Assembly (NCBI RefSeq): GCF_000214705.1 | Contig: NC_015573.1 | Location: 1,201,001-1,265,000 of the forward strand | Direction of reading: 5' to 3' | Source: Desulfofundulus kuznetsovii DSM 6115 | Lineage (GTDB): Bacteria; Bacillota; Desulfotomaculia; Desulfotomaculales; Desulfovirgulaceae | DNA: 64,000 nucleotides | Part shown: one piece after another, positions 35,150-44,885 of the stretch | How the letters are laid out: every line of letters begins with the position of its first letter | How positions within the stretch are numbered: the first letter of the stretch is position 1 | The notes under the pieces: model-generated | What the model saw: the letters and a program-made list of their open reading frames with translations, nothing else | Database searches by the model: none | What the model was told of the DNA's origin: nothing | Position numbers and translations under genes: made by a program

Positions 35150-36202
35150 GTGCCCGAATGGAGAAAAGACCCGTTGGTGAAGCGCTGGGTGGTCATTGCC
35201 ACCGAAAGGGGCAAACGTCCCTGCGACTTCAAGGTGCCGCAAGACGAAAAAAAAGGCGGACGCTGTCCCCTGTGTCCGGGACATGAAGGAGATACACCCC
35301 CGGAGGTCCTGGCCTTCCGGGAAAGGGGCACCTCACCGGATGCGCCGGGTTGGTGGGTAAGGGTGGTTCCGAACAAGTTTCCGGCGGTACGCATCGAGGC
35401 TCAAACCGGCGTGCGCCGTCATGGGGTCTACGAGGTAATGGATGGCCTGGGTGCCCATGAGGTGGTGGTGGAGGCTCCGGAGCACGAAGCTTACCTGGAT
35501 GCCCTGGATGAGCGTCAACTGGAGGAAGTTATCTGGGCCTGGCAGCAGCGTTCCCTGGATCTCCGCCGGGATACCCGGCTGAAATATATCCAAATCTTTA
35601 AAAACTTTGGCCAGACTGCCGGAGCTTCCCTGGAGCACACCCACTCCCAGATTTTAGCTACGCCCATGGTTCCTGTGGATATACAGGAGGAAATGCAGGG
35701 CTTTAACCATTACGCCTGGTCTACGGGACGGTGTATCCTTTGCGATGTACTGGCCCAGGAAGTTTCCGAGCGGCAGCGGGTGGTTGTTGAAACAGGTAAA
35801 TTCATCAGCTTTGCCCCCTTTGCTTCCCGGTTTCCCTTTGAAATGTGGATTGTACCCCGGGAGCACCAGCATGACTTTGCCAGCATCCGGGAGGAGCAGG
35901 TAGGAGACCTGGCCCGGATACTGCGCAACACCCTGTTGCGCTTAAGGCAAAGTTTAGGTGGCCCGCCCTTCAATATGGTCCTGCACACCGCCCCGGTAAA
36001 TGAGCCGGATACGATTCATTACCACTGGCATCTGGAAATCCTGCCCCGGCTAACCATAATGGCCGGTTTTGAACTGGGTACGGGCTTTTACATTAACCCC
36101 ACGCCACCGGAACTGGCGGCGGAGGTCCTGCGGGAACAGGAAGTTTTCTGCTCGCCTCCGGTTTATGCCGGGGGAGAAAGGGAGGCAGTACAGTATGTTT
36201 GA
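35150..36202 (+). CDS. galT: Galactose-1-phosphate uridylyltransferase
   Basis: The 350-residue HIT-superfamily enzyme has the GalT layout: EWRKDPLVKRWVVIATERGKRP at the start given here in two parts (EWRKDPLVKRWVV and ATERGKRP), the zinc cysteines CPLCPGHE, the middle EHTHSQILATP, and the active-site-like HYHWHLEILPR. It transfers UMP between hexose-1-phosphates. Position just before glgA suggests a role in storage-sugar metabolism, possibly as an ADP- or UDP-sugar transferase rather than in galactose use. GTG 35150 follows GGGGAGGAAAGGAA. The stop overlaps the glgA start by 8 bases. Confidence 0.9.
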   Translation: MPEWRKDPLVKRWVVIATERGKRPCDFKVPQDEKKGGRCPLCPGHEGDTPPEVLAFRERGTSPDAPGWWVRVVPNKFPAVRIEAQTGVRRHGVYEVMDGLGAHEVVVEAPEHEAYLDALDERQLEEVIWAWQQRSLDLRRDTRLKYIQIFKNFGQTAGASLEHTHSQILATPMVPVDIQEEMQGFNHYAWSTGRCILCDVLAQEVSERQRVVVETGKFISFAPFASRFPFEMWIVPREHQHDFASIREEQVGDLARILRNTLLRLRQSLGGPPFNMVLHTAPVNEPDTIHYHWHLEILPRLTIMAGFELGTGFYINPTPPELAAEVLREQEVFCSPPVYAGGEREAVQYV

Positions 36203-37688
36203 TCGGCCGCTGAAAATTTTGCTTGTCTCATCCGAAGTGGTTCCCTTTGCCAAGACGGGGGGGCTGGCTGATGTAGCCGGTTCCCTGCCCAAGGCTCTGG
36301 CTACCGTGGGCAATGACAATCTCGGGAACGATGTGCGGGTGGCCATGCCCCATTACAAGGGGATCGAAAAGGCCACCTACCGCATGGATTTTCCAGTGTT
36401 TTTCAACAGTCGGGCTGAGACGGCCATCATCCGGGAGAGTACCATCGAGGCCTATTACCAGGGGGAGCACCGCATCATTCCAGTGTACCTGGTGGATAAT
36501 CACCATTACTTCTACCGCGACGGCATGTACATGTTCCCCGACGAGGCCGAACGTTTTACCTTCTTCTGCCGTGCGGTGCTGGAAATGTTGCCGCGCCTCA
36601 ACTGGCAGCCGGATATCATCCACTGCAACGACTGGCAGACCGGACCCATCCCCTTTTTCCTGAAAGTTCGCTACGCGCAGGATCCGTTTTACAGCCGTGT
36701 GGCAACGGTTTTTACCATCCACAACCTGCAATATCAGGGCAACTTCCCCAAGGAGACGCTAAAGCTTTTGGGGGTGGGGGAGGAGTATTTTACTCCCGAA
36801 TTGCTTGAGTTTTACGGCACGGTCAGTTACATGAAAATGGGTATATTGTATGCCGATGTCATTAGCACGGTCAGTAAAACTTATGCAGCCGAGATCCAGC
36901 GACCGGAGTTGGGTGAGCGGATGGACGGTCTGCTGCGTAAACGTTCCCCCGATCTGTACGGGATAGTTAATGGCATTAATTACCATGAATTTAACCCCAA
37001 AACCGATCCCCGTATTCACCGGAACTATGACCAGAACAGCATTGAAAATAAAAAGGAAAACAAATACGCCCTGCAAAAAGAAATGAATCTGCCTGTAAGG
37101 GATGTACCGGTGCTGGGGATGATCTCGCGCCTGGTGGATCAAAAAGGGCTCGACCTAATTGCCCGGATTGCCGACCGGTTGCTTTCCCATGATTTGCAAT
37201 TTGTGGTTCTGGGTAGCGGTGACCGGCGCTATGAAGATATGTTCAGGGACATCCACAATCGTTACCCCGAAAAAGCTGCTGTCTACATCGGTTTTAACGC
37301 CATTCTGGCCCAGCGCATTTATGCCGGCGCCGACATGTTCTTAATGCCCTCCCGCTTTGAGCCCTGCGGCCTGGGGCAATTGATTGCCATGCGTTACGGG
37401 ACCATTCCCATTGTCCGGGCTACCGGCGGGCTGGCCGATACGGTTCACGATTTTAATCCGTCTACAGGTTCCGGAAATGGTTTCGTTTTTTCCGAATATG
37501 AAGGAGATGCCCTGTACCACGCCATCCAGCGGGCCCTCTCCCTGTACACGGAGCATCCGCACGAGTGGAAAATGCTGATAAAAAGGGCTATGGAGCTTGA
37601 CTTTTCCTGGGCCCGTTCCGCAGTGGAATATCTACAACTCTACCAGGAGGCTTTGAGCCGGCATCTGGCCAGGGCGAAAACCGCCTGA
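36195..37688 (+). CDS. glgA: Glycogen synthase
   Basis: GlgA extends alpha-1,4-glucan from ADP-glucose. The 497 residues show the GT5 pattern: KILLVSSEVVPFAKTGGLADV with the KTGG nucleotide-sugar motif, HCNDWQTGPIPF, IHNLQYQG, GIVNGINYHEFNP, MISRLVDQKGLDL, and the C-terminal MPSRFEPCGLGQLIAMRYGT. The start is ATG 36195, inside galT, with GGGGGAGAAAGGGAGG upstream. The two are translationally coupled. A strong terminator follows at 37694. Confidence 0.95.
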   Translation: MFDRPLKILLVSSEVVPFAKTGGLADVAGSLPKALATVGNDNLGNDVRVAMPHYKGIEKATYRMDFPVFFNSRAETAIIRESTIEAYYQGEHRIIPVYLVDNHHYFYRDGMYMFPDEAERFTFFCRAVLEMLPRLNWQPDIIHCNDWQTGPIPFFLKVRYAQDPFYSRVATVFTIHNLQYQGNFPKETLKLLGVGEEYFTPELLEFYGTVSYMKMGILYADVISTVSKTYAAEIQRPELGERMDGLLRKRSPDLYGIVNGINYHEFNPKTDPRIHRNYDQNSIENKKENKYALQKEMNLPVRDVPVLGMISRLVDQKGLDLIARIADRLLSHDLQFVVLGSGDRRYEDMFRDIHNRYPEKAAVYIGFNAILAQRIYAGADMFLMPSRFEPCGLGQLIAMRYGTIPIVRATGGLADTVHDFNPSTGSGNGFVFSEYEGDALYHAIQRALSLYTEHPHEWKMLIKRAMELDFSWARSAVEYLQLYQEALSRHLARAKTA

Positions 37689-37693
37689 AACAC

Positions 37694-37730
37694 GCAAAGG
37701 CCGTCCCCCGGTGGATGGCCTTTGCTTTTT
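37694..37730 (+). terminator. Rho-independent terminator of galT-glgA
   Basis: GCAAAGGCC and TCC (37694-37706) pair with GGA and GGCCTTTGC (37713-37725), one mismatch, followed by five T. Confidence 0.85.
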
Positions 37731-37855
37731 AAGTTTACACCCGGGGCGCGAGTTGTTACAATATTAAGAGAAGTGAAACAATTCTCTTTCCCGCTAGCCA
37801 ACCAGTTACTCTGGCACCTCTTAATTTTCCTTTCAGGAAGGGCCGGTGGTAACCA

Positions 37856-38875
37856 GTGAGACATCACTCCCCGAAACTCTCCCATTTTACGGCGGATCAT
37901 ATTGTCGGCCTGAGCCCCCAAATGCTTGACCTCAAGGAAACCCTGCTCAAGGTAGCTCCCCGCAATTCCAACGTACTCATTACCGGTGAGAGCGGTACCG
38001 GGAAGGAACTTTTTGCCCGGGCACTGCACGCGGCCAGTTTGCGGCGGGCAGGACCCTTTGTGAAAATAAATTGTGCGGCTATTCCCGATACCCTTGTAGA
38101 GTCGGAGCTATTTGGTTATGAAGAAGGAGCGTTTACAGGCTGCCGTAAGGGGGGACAGGTTGGCAAACTGGAACTGGCTCACCGGGGTACGGTCTTTTTA
38201 GATGAAGTGGCTGAACTTTCCTGTGCCATGCAAGCCAAACTTTTGCGTTTCCTGCAGGAACGCGAGATCCAGAAACTGGGCAGCAGGCGAACTATCTTCG
38301 TTGATGTCCGGATAGTGGCAGCCACCAATGTTAACCTGGAACAAATGGTTAAATATAAAAAGTTCCGGGAAGACCTTTTTTATCGTTTAAACGTGATTAA
38401 TTTACACATTCCCCCCTTAAGGGAACGCAAGGAAGATATCCCCTTGCTGGTTGATGCATTTATACAAAAGTTTAATCTCTCCTTCAGGGCCGGGGTAAAC
38501 GGAGTGGCCCCGGAAGTAATGACCGCCTTTCTGCATTATCCCTGGCCGGGAAATGTGCGTGAACTGGAGAACTGTTTGGAGCGGGCCTTTAACCTGGTGG
38601 ATGAGGAGAAGGTTATTCAACCGCACCATTTGCCCGCCCACCTGTATGCTTTGGCAGGGGAAAACCGGTTGCCCGGTGAAAAAGGGTTTCCTGGCCAGGT
38701 GACGGCAGCATTCAGGCAGGGGAAAACCCTGGCCCAAATTATGGAACAGATAGAAAAAACCGTTGTTCTGCAGGCCCTGGCCGAGAGTAAAGGAAACAAG
38801 GCCAAAGCCGCCCAGTTGCTGGGGATATCCCGCCCGGGCCTGTATAAAAAATTAATTAAATACAATTTAATGTAA
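37856..38875 (+). CDS. Sigma-54-dependent activator without sensor domain
   Basis: The 339-residue protein is the AAA+ plus Fis-type HTH part of a bacterial enhancer-binding protein. Walker A is GESGTGKE (44-51), the sigma-54 contact loop reads GAFTGC (91-96) instead of GAFTGA, Walker B is TVFLDEVAEL, and arginine finger segments FREDLFYRLNV follow. The C-terminus (from about 300) is a Fis helix-turn-helix: GNKAKAAQLLGISRPGLYKKL. No PAS, GAF or receiver domain precedes it, so activity is probably set by expression or a partner. GTG 37856 has a weak ribosome site. It lies upstream of acyl-CoA genes, two of which have sigma-54 promoters. Confidence 0.9.
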   Translation: MRHHSPKLSHFTADHIVGLSPQMLDLKETLLKVAPRNSNVLITGESGTGKELFARALHAASLRRAGPFVKINCAAIPDTLVESELFGYEEGAFTGCRKGGQVGKLELAHRGTVFLDEVAELSCAMQAKLLRFLQEREIQKLGSRRTIFVDVRIVAATNVNLEQMVKYKKFREDLFYRLNVINLHIPPLRERKEDIPLLVDAFIQKFNLSFRAGVNGVAPEVMTAFLHYPWPGNVRELENCLERAFNLVDEEKVIQPHHLPAHLYALAGENRLPGEKGFPGQVTAAFRQGKTLAQIMEQIEKTVVLQALAESKGNKAKAAQLLGISRPGLYKKLIKYNLM

Positions 38876-39228
38876 ATTAATATAAACAACTGCCCCTCTT
38901 GCCGCCCTTTCACCCTTCCCGGACCATTACCCTTCCCCCTCCCGGACAAATGCCCGGGGCGTCGAAAGTAATAACCCTTGCTCGTGTTAAGTTTGGTAAC
39001 ACCTCCGGGGTAAATGCAAAAAAGGGTTGCTACTAGGGCCTTAATTTTGTATCCTTAACCCCATTTTACGGTTATTGGCAGCTAAAAACCCGGCTGGTTA
39101 CGGTTAATTTGCTAATGGAATTTGCCGGGTGACAAGATCAGGCCGGGAAGGGGCGTGGTTTTTTTCGGGCCCGTCACCTTTTTAGGGGGCTACAGGACCA
39201 GTAAAAATCTTCCGGGAGGGGTGAAACG

Positions 39229-40368
39229 ATGGATTTCGACCTCACCAGGGATCAGCAGCTGATCCGGGAGGTAGTGCGGGATTTTGCGCAAAAAGAAATA
39301 CTTCCCAGGGCAAAAGAGATTGACCGGAGCGGACAGTTCCCCCTGGATATAATAAAAAAGCTTGCCCGGATGGATCTCATGGGGCTGCCCTTTCCCGAGG
39401 AATACGGAGGTGCCGGGGGGGACTATGTCAGTTACTGCCTGGCCTTAGAAGAGATCACCCGGGCCTGTGCTTCGACCGGTCTTACCTATGAGGCGCACAT
39501 TTCCCTTGGCTGCATGCCTATTTATCTCTTTGGTACCGCGGAACAGAAGCAGAAATACCTGGTTCCTTTGTGCCGGGGAGAATGTCTAGGGGCCTTTGGG
39601 CTTACCGAGCCCAATGCAGGTTCGGATGCCGGCGGGACCCAGACCACGGCGGTACTTCGGGGAGATGAATGGGTGATCAATGGCTCCAAATGTTTTATTA
39701 CCAATGCCAGCTATGCCCGCTTTGTTACCATTACGGCTGTTACCGACCGCACGAGAGGGAAAAATGGTATCAGTGCCTTTATTGTACCCACCGATGCTTC
39801 CGGTTTAACTATTAAAGCCGGTTATGAAAAGCTGGGCATGTCCGGGTCCAATACCACGGAACTGTTTTTTGACGATGTGAGGATACCCAAAGAAAATCTT
39901 TTGGGCCAGCTAAACCAGGGTTTCAAGCAGTTTTTGCAGGTGCTTGACGGCGGGCGCATTGCCATTGGGGCCATGGCGGTAGGTATTGCCCAGGCCTGTT
40001 TGGATGCCGCCCTGAACTATGCCCGGCAAAGAATCCAGTTTGGGCAAAGCATCTCCAAATTTCAGGCTGTCTCCTTTAAACTGGCCGATATGGCCACCAA
40101 CATTGAAGTAGCACGGAATATGTACTTGAAAGCTGCCTGGCTGAAGGATCAGGGCCGGCCTTACACCAAGGAAGCGGCCATGATCAAGGTTTTTGCTTCT
40201 GAAATGGCCACCCGGGCCGCCCTGGACGCCATTCAAATTCACGGTGGCTACGGCTATATGAAGGAGTTTCCGGTTGAACGCCACCTGCGGGATGCCAAGC
40301 TGTTGGAGATTGGGGAAGGCACCTCGGAGATCCAGCGTTTGGTCATTGCACGGACCCTGGGGTGTTGA
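39229..40368 (+). CDS. Acyl-CoA dehydrogenase
   Basis: This 379-residue FAD enzyme has LTEPNAGSDAGG, INGSKCFITNASYA, QFGQSISKFQAVSF, IHGGYGYMKEFPVERHLRDA and the catalytic glutamate in EIGEGTSEIQR. It is a close relative of the other two dehydrogenases in the window, especially that at 25355, but reads GEGT where they read YEGT. Electrons would go to Etf. ATG 39229 has GGGAGGGG upstream. The 353 bases before it hold no gene and no good sigma-54 site. The small HTH-like gene at 40404 follows on the same strand. Confidence 0.93.
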   Translation: MDFDLTRDQQLIREVVRDFAQKEILPRAKEIDRSGQFPLDIIKKLARMDLMGLPFPEEYGGAGGDYVSYCLALEEITRACASTGLTYEAHISLGCMPIYLFGTAEQKQKYLVPLCRGECLGAFGLTEPNAGSDAGGTQTTAVLRGDEWVINGSKCFITNASYARFVTITAVTDRTRGKNGISAFIVPTDASGLTIKAGYEKLGMSGSNTTELFFDDVRIPKENLLGQLNQGFKQFLQVLDGGRIAIGAMAVGIAQACLDAALNYARQRIQFGQSISKFQAVSFKLADMATNIEVARNMYLKAAWLKDQGRPYTKEAAMIKVFASEMATRAALDAIQIHGGYGYMKEFPVERHLRDAKLLEIGEGTSEIQRLVIARTLGC

Positions 40369-40403
40369 TAACCAGGTAAGTGGGTATATCGGAGGAGGTA
40401 GAG

Positions 40404-40673
40404 ATGGTTCGCAGGATTTGCGAAAGGACTGTACCGCCCGGTGGTCCTCTGACCCGCCGGCAGAAAAAAGCTGCCAGGGAAGCCATTATCCGGTTGCTCT
40501 GCCGTGCTTCCGGGAATGTTCCCGAACTGGCCGAGCACCTGGGGCTTGACGAGAAATTAATTGACCAGTTGCTCCAGGAACTGGTCCGGGTTGGGCGGGT
40601 GCGGCGTAATTCCGATGGAGGGTTTGCCCTTCACGATCCATTAAGCAAATGGTGGGAAAGCAAAGGGAGTTAA
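40404..40673 (+). CDS. Small HTH-like protein, function unknown
   Basis: The 89-residue soluble protein is basic and helical. A winged-helix pattern is visible in the second half: GNVPELAEHLGLDEKLIDQL, then LVRVGRVRRNSDGGFALHD as the wing. It could regulate the surrounding acyl-CoA genes. ATG 40404 has GGAGGAGG 6 bases upstream, a strong site; an in-frame start at 40380 is upstream of that site. It lies 36 bases after the acyl-CoA dehydrogenase gene and probably belongs to its operon. Confidence 0.65.
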   Translation: MVRRICERTVPPGGPLTRRQKKAAREAIIRLLCRASGNVPELAEHLGLDEKLIDQLLQELVRVGRVRRNSDGGFALHDPLSKWWESKGS

Positions 40674-40826
40674 ATATATTTTTTTAGATGCCCGGACACC
40701 GGTTGGGGAAAACGATTTTTCGAAAGACTGGAGGTGAATTTAATTTTCGACCGGCCTGTGCGGGGCTCTTATCTTCCGACCGGGGGGTTTTCGGGTCCAA
40801 GAAACCAACAGGGGGTATGGGGGTAC

Positions 40827-42800
40827 ATGGTAGAAGTAAAACCCGAAGAGTTAAAAATGATTAAGGAGAGCAAACTTTACTATCCGGATCCCGAAAAAGT
40901 AAAAAAGTCAGTTCTGGGCAGTGTGGACGCCTTTAATGCCTTGCTTCGCAAATCATGGGAGGATCCGGAAAGTTTTTGGGCCGATGTAGCCAGTGAGCTT
41001 TACTGGATTAAACCCTGGGAAAAAGTCATGGGAGGTAAAATGCCTTATTTTAAATTTTTCGTGGGGGGTATAACCAACCCCTGCTACAACCTCATCGACC
41101 GGCATCTGGAGCAGGGTGCCGATAACAAGCTGGCCCTGATCTGGGAGGGGGAAGACTATCAGACCAAATTTTATACTTACCGGATGCTTTATAGCGAAGT
41201 GTGCAAATTTGCCAATGTTTTAAAGGGTTTTGGTTTGCAAAAAGGGGATCGGGTGGCCATTTTCCTGCCCAACCTGGCCGAAACGGTAATAGCCGTATTG
41301 GCCTGCTACCGCCTGGGGGTGCTGTTTAATACCGTTTTCTCCGGTTTTTCCGTGCGTGCCCTGCGGGACCGGTTGATTAACTATGAACCCCAGGTAATTG
41401 TCACCGCCGACGGTGGTTACCGTCGCGGCCGGGAAGTTCCTTTAAAGTCCAAGGTGGACGAAGCAATCGAGGGTATGGAAAGCATCCAGGCCGTGGTGGT
41501 GGTCAAACGCACAGGTTCCGGGATTAACATGAAAGAAGGACGGGACTACTGGTGGCATGAATTAATGGCCGGGGCCCACCTGGAATGTCCGCCGGAGCCC
41601 ATGGAGGCCAATGAACCGGGACTGGTGTTTTACACCAGCGGTACCACCGGCAAACCTAAAGGTATAGTGCATTCAAGCGTGGCCTTCGTGGTAAACAATT
41701 ATGTTTACGCTAAGTTCCACATGGACCATCACCCCAACGATATGTTCTGGTGTACGGCCGACATCGGCTGGCTGACCATGCATATCTGGGGGATTGCGGG
41801 CGCCCTGTCCAACGGGGTGACTACCATATTTTACGAGGGGGCCCTGGATTACCCGCGCCCCGACCGGTTCTACCAGATCATTGACAAGTACCGGGTGAAT
41901 AAACTATTTACCGCACCCACCGCCATCCGCATGCTCATGCGGTACGGGGAAAGCTGGATGGAATCTTACGATATTTCATGCCTGGATGTTCTCTCCCTGG
42001 TGGGGGAACCGTTTAACCCGGAAGCCTGGCACTGGGCCTTTGAAAAGCTGGGCCAAAAGCGCATGTACATCAATAACACCTGGGGTCAGACGGAAACCGC
42101 CGGTTGCCCCCTGGCCGGAGCAGCCTGGGTAACCCCCATGAAACCCGGTTCGTGTGGCATCCAGTTTCTGGGCGCCCAGCTGGATGTGGTGGATGAGGAT
42201 GGCAAACCCGTTCCCCCTGAAACGCCCGGCAACCTCATCATCACCCGCCCCATCCCCATGATGGTTCGGACCCTTTGGAGAGAGCCAGAAAGGCATATCC
42301 GGGAGTACTTCAGCCAGGTGGAAGGCTGTTATTTTACCAATGATGCCGCCATCAAGGATAGGGACGGACACTTCTGGGTTACCGGCCGGATTGACGACGT
42401 CTTTAACGTGGCCGGTCACCGCCTTTCCACCATGGAGATGGAGAGTGCCATTATTGAGTGTGAGGGGGTGGCCGAAGCGGCGGTGATTGGTGTTCCAGAT
42501 CCTATTAAAGGATTAATCCCCGTAGCCTTTGTCACCCTCCGGCAGGGTTATGAAGCCGGTCCTGAAATGGAACAGGCCATTAAAGACAAGGTGGTTGAAA
42601 ACATTGGTAAAATTGCCATTCCCGGTACCATTTACTTTACCCCGGTAATGCCCAAAACCCCCAGCGGCAAGATCATGCGCCGGCTACTCAAGGAAATTGT
42701 CGTCGGGGGGGAAATAAAGGGAGATATCACCGGTCTTGAAGATATTGGCACTGTGGAGCAGGTAAAGGCCATAGTGGCAGCCAAAAAGGCACGGGGGTAA
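40827..42800 (+). CDS. Acyl-CoA synthetase, acetyl-CoA synthetase type (AMP-forming)
   Basis: The 657-residue ANL enzyme makes acyl-CoA from acid, ATP and CoA. Motifs are the A3 loop FYTSGTTGKPKGIVHS, A5 NNTWGQTETAG, A8 FWVTGRIDDVFNVAGHR, and the A10 lysine K615 in PKTPSGKIMRRLL. The N-terminal extension and length match AcsA or propionyl-CoA synthetase. In AcuA-regulated enzymes K of this motif is the acetylated residue, so the AcuA at 10879 may act on it. ATG 40827 has GGGGGTATGGGGG upstream. An in-frame start at 40734 adds 31 residues unlike the family. Acetate, propionate or butyrate are possible substrates. Confidence 0.9.
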   Translation: MVEVKPEELKMIKESKLYYPDPEKVKKSVLGSVDAFNALLRKSWEDPESFWADVASELYWIKPWEKVMGGKMPYFKFFVGGITNPCYNLIDRHLEQGADNKLALIWEGEDYQTKFYTYRMLYSEVCKFANVLKGFGLQKGDRVAIFLPNLAETVIAVLACYRLGVLFNTVFSGFSVRALRDRLINYEPQVIVTADGGYRRGREVPLKSKVDEAIEGMESIQAVVVVKRTGSGINMKEGRDYWWHELMAGAHLECPPEPMEANEPGLVFYTSGTTGKPKGIVHSSVAFVVNNYVYAKFHMDHHPNDMFWCTADIGWLTMHIWGIAGALSNGVTTIFYEGALDYPRPDRFYQIIDKYRVNKLFTAPTAIRMLMRYGESWMESYDISCLDVLSLVGEPFNPEAWHWAFEKLGQKRMYINNTWGQTETAGCPLAGAAWVTPMKPGSCGIQFLGAQLDVVDEDGKPVPPETPGNLIITRPIPMMVRTLWREPERHIREYFSQVEGCYFTNDAAIKDRDGHFWVTGRIDDVFNVAGHRLSTMEMESAIIECEGVAEAAVIGVPDPIKGLIPVAFVTLRQGYEAGPEMEQAIKDKVVENIGKIAIPGTIYFTPVMPKTPSGKIMRRLLKEIVVGGEIKGDITGLEDIGTVEQVKAIVAAKKARG

Positions 42801-42828
42801 ATCTTTTTCTTGGATACGCTCAAAAACA

Positions 42829-42846
42829 TGTCTATTAAAATTTACA
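42829..42846. promoter_or_regulatory. Possible activator site, TGT-N12-ACA
   Basis: TGT 42829-42831 and ACA 42844-42846 lie about 150 bases upstream of the sigma-54 promoter at 42992, with the same plan as the perfect palindrome at 45002. The AT-rich setting makes chance likely. Confidence 0.25.
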
Positions 42847-42991
42847 CACCGCCAACTCATTCTAAGGGGGTAACCTACCCATTTTTGCGGTTATAACGGT
42901 TATACGAACATAGATTTATTAGGCGTGGGTCCCTGGTTACCGGTTCTTTTGCGCAAATTTTACCCGGCTAAAAGAATAATAGTCAGAATAG

Positions 42992-43007
42992 TGGCTTAAT
43001 TATTGCA
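42992..43007 (+). promoter_or_regulatory. Sigma-54 promoter of the 43214 synthetase gene
   Basis: TGGC, seven bases, TTGCA: the -24 GG and -12 GC are 10 bases apart, as in the consensus. It is followed by a 200-base leader. Confidence 0.75.
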
Positions 43008-43115
43008 TGGTAGAATTTTCGGCAATCGGCGGGGAGGGGGTGACAGGGGCACTAGGACGACCTTACGAGTTGGCATGGTTTGGGGACAGCTGTAGCGGCA
43101 CCTTCGACAGAGCGC

Positions 43116-43150
43116 GGTTGCGGGGTCGGCCCAAGGGCGGTCCCGCAACC
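43116..43150 (+). promoter_or_regulatory. Strong hairpin in the leader of the synthetase gene
   Basis: GGTTGCGGG (43116-43124) pairs perfectly with CCCGCAACC (43142-43150), with an inner GCCC/GGGC stem. It has no T-run and may be a processing or protective structure. I recognise no riboswitch in the leader. Confidence 0.6.
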
Positions 43151-43213
43151 GGCTCAATTTAAATGAGGATGCCCTGATACCAGGCCGGTAATCCATTAAA
43201 GGAGGAAGCAAAG

Positions 43214-44848
43214 TTGAGCCAGCACAACATGGTGGATTATGATAAAACCTATGCGGAATTTAAATGGGAAAAACCGGAGTATTTTAACTTTGCCCGGGAT
43301 GTCATTGATAAGTGGGCTCGGGACCCTAACAAGCTGGCCATGCTTTGGGTCGACGATGAGGGCAAAGAGGTGCGTAAAACTTTTCTTGACTTTTCCAGGG
43401 CTTCCAAACGGGCGGCCAACGTCCTCCGGGAACAGGGGGTAAAACAGGGCGATGTGGTGGTGGTCATCCTTCCCCGTTTGATCGAGTGGTGGGAGATCAA
43501 CCTGGCCTGCCTGCGCCTGGGTGCGGTAATCAGCCCCGGTACCACCCAGCTTACCGCCAAGGACATCAAGTACCGTCTGGAGACGGCGGAAGCGGTTTGT
43601 GTCATCACCGACAACGATAATGCTCCCAAGGTGGACGAGGTTGTTGGGGAATGCCCCACGGTAAAGTCCCGCATTATCGTTGGCGAGCCCCGCCAGGGCT
43701 GGCTGGATTACAGGGAAGCCGTGGCCAGGGCCAGCGACGACTTTACCACGGTAAGTACCAGGAGTGATGACGACGCCATTTTGTACTTCACCTCGGGAAC
43801 TACGGGCTATCCAAAGATGACGGTGCATACCCACGCCAGTTACCCCATTGGGCATATTGTTACCGGAAGATACTGGCTGGACCTGCGCCCGGATGACCTG
43901 CACTGGAATTTAAGCGATACGGGTTGGGCCAAGGCGGCCTGGAGCAGCTTCTATGGTCCCTGGAATATGGGAGCGGCCATATTTGTCCACCATACTTCCC
44001 GTTTTAGTCCCAAGAAAACCCTGCAGCTACTGCAGAAATATCCCATCACCACTCTATGCGGGGCGCCGACCAACTACCGGATGATTGTGCTGGAAGATTT
44101 GAGCCAGTACAAATTCCCAGCCCTGCGCCACTGTGTGGGTGCCGGCGAACCCCTGAACCCGGAAGTCATTGAAATCTGGAAAGAAGCCACCGGCTTGATC
44201 ATCCGTGATGGTTACGGCCAGACCGAAACGGTATTGCTGTGCGGCAGCTTCCCCTGCATTGAGCCCCGTTTCGGCTCCATGGGTAAACCTTCCCCCGGCT
44301 TTGACGTCCAGGTTATTGACGAAGAAGGCAATATCCTGCCGCCCAACACTGAAGGGGATGTTGCCGTAAGGGTAAAACCCGAACGTCCGGTGGGGCTTTT
44401 CAAGGAGTACTGGAAGAATCCCGAAAAGACGGCCAGCGTATACCGTGGTGACTGGTACATTACCGGTGACCGGGCATACAGAGACGATGATGGCTATTTC
44501 TGGTTTGTGGGTCGCGCCGATGACGTAATCCTGGCCGCGGGTTACCGCATCGGTCCCTTTGAAGTGGAAAGCGCCTTGTTGGAACACCCGGCGGTTGCCG
44601 AATCGGCCGTGGTATCCAGTCCAGACGAGATTCGAGGCGAGGTAGTGAAGGCCTTTGTGGTGCTGGCACCGGGTTACCAGCCCTCCGATGAACTGGTAAA
44701 AGAACTGCAGGAGCATGTAAAGAAGATTACCGCACCCTATAAGTACCCGCGGAAGGTTGAATTTGTGGAATCATTGCCTAAAACCATAAGCGGTAAAATT
44801 CGGCGGGTGGAGCTGCGGGAACGGGAGTGGGCCGGTAAGCGCAGGTAG
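43214..44848 (+). CDS. Medium-chain type acyl-CoA synthetase (AMP-forming)
   Basis: The 544-residue ANL enzyme resembles the MACS/butyryl-CoA synthetase group: ILYFTSGTTGYPKMTVHTH, SDTGWAKAAWSSFYGPW, IRDGYGQTET, YITGDRAYRDDDGYFWFVGRADDVI (longer than needed; the core is GRADDVILAAGYRIGPFEVE), and the A10 lysine in PKTISGKIRRVEL. It would activate butyrate, isobutyrate or other short to medium acids. TTG 43214 has AAAGGAGG upstream. A sigma-54 promoter lies 207 bases before it and a terminator follows, so it is a single-gene unit. Confidence 0.9.
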   Translation: MSQHNMVDYDKTYAEFKWEKPEYFNFARDVIDKWARDPNKLAMLWVDDEGKEVRKTFLDFSRASKRAANVLREQGVKQGDVVVVILPRLIEWWEINLACLRLGAVISPGTTQLTAKDIKYRLETAEAVCVITDNDNAPKVDEVVGECPTVKSRIIVGEPRQGWLDYREAVARASDDFTTVSTRSDDDAILYFTSGTTGYPKMTVHTHASYPIGHIVTGRYWLDLRPDDLHWNLSDTGWAKAAWSSFYGPWNMGAAIFVHHTSRFSPKKTLQLLQKYPITTLCGAPTNYRMIVLEDLSQYKFPALRHCVGAGEPLNPEVIEIWKEATGLIIRDGYGQTETVLLCGSFPCIEPRFGSMGKPSPGFDVQVIDEEGNILPPNTEGDVAVRVKPERPVGLFKEYWKNPEKTASVYRGDWYITGDRAYRDDDGYFWFVGRADDVILAAGYRIGPFEVESALLEHPAVAESAVVSSPDEIRGEVVKAFVVLAPGYQPSDELVKELQEHVKKITAPYKYPRKVEFVESLPKTISGKIRRVELREREWAGKRR

Positions 44849-44860
44849 TTACGGGAAAAC

Positions 44861-44885
44861 AAGGCCGGGAGAAATGCCCGGCCTT
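44861..44885 (+). terminator. Terminator of the synthetase gene
   Basis: AAGGCCGGG (44861-44869) pairs perfectly with CCCGGCCTT (44877-44885), followed by TATTTC. Confidence 0.75.

Noticed and set aside
39000-39228. Sigma-54 promoter before the acyl-CoA dehydrogenase at 39229
   Set aside because: Several GG and GC pairs occur, but none has the 10-base spacing together with a TTGC box.
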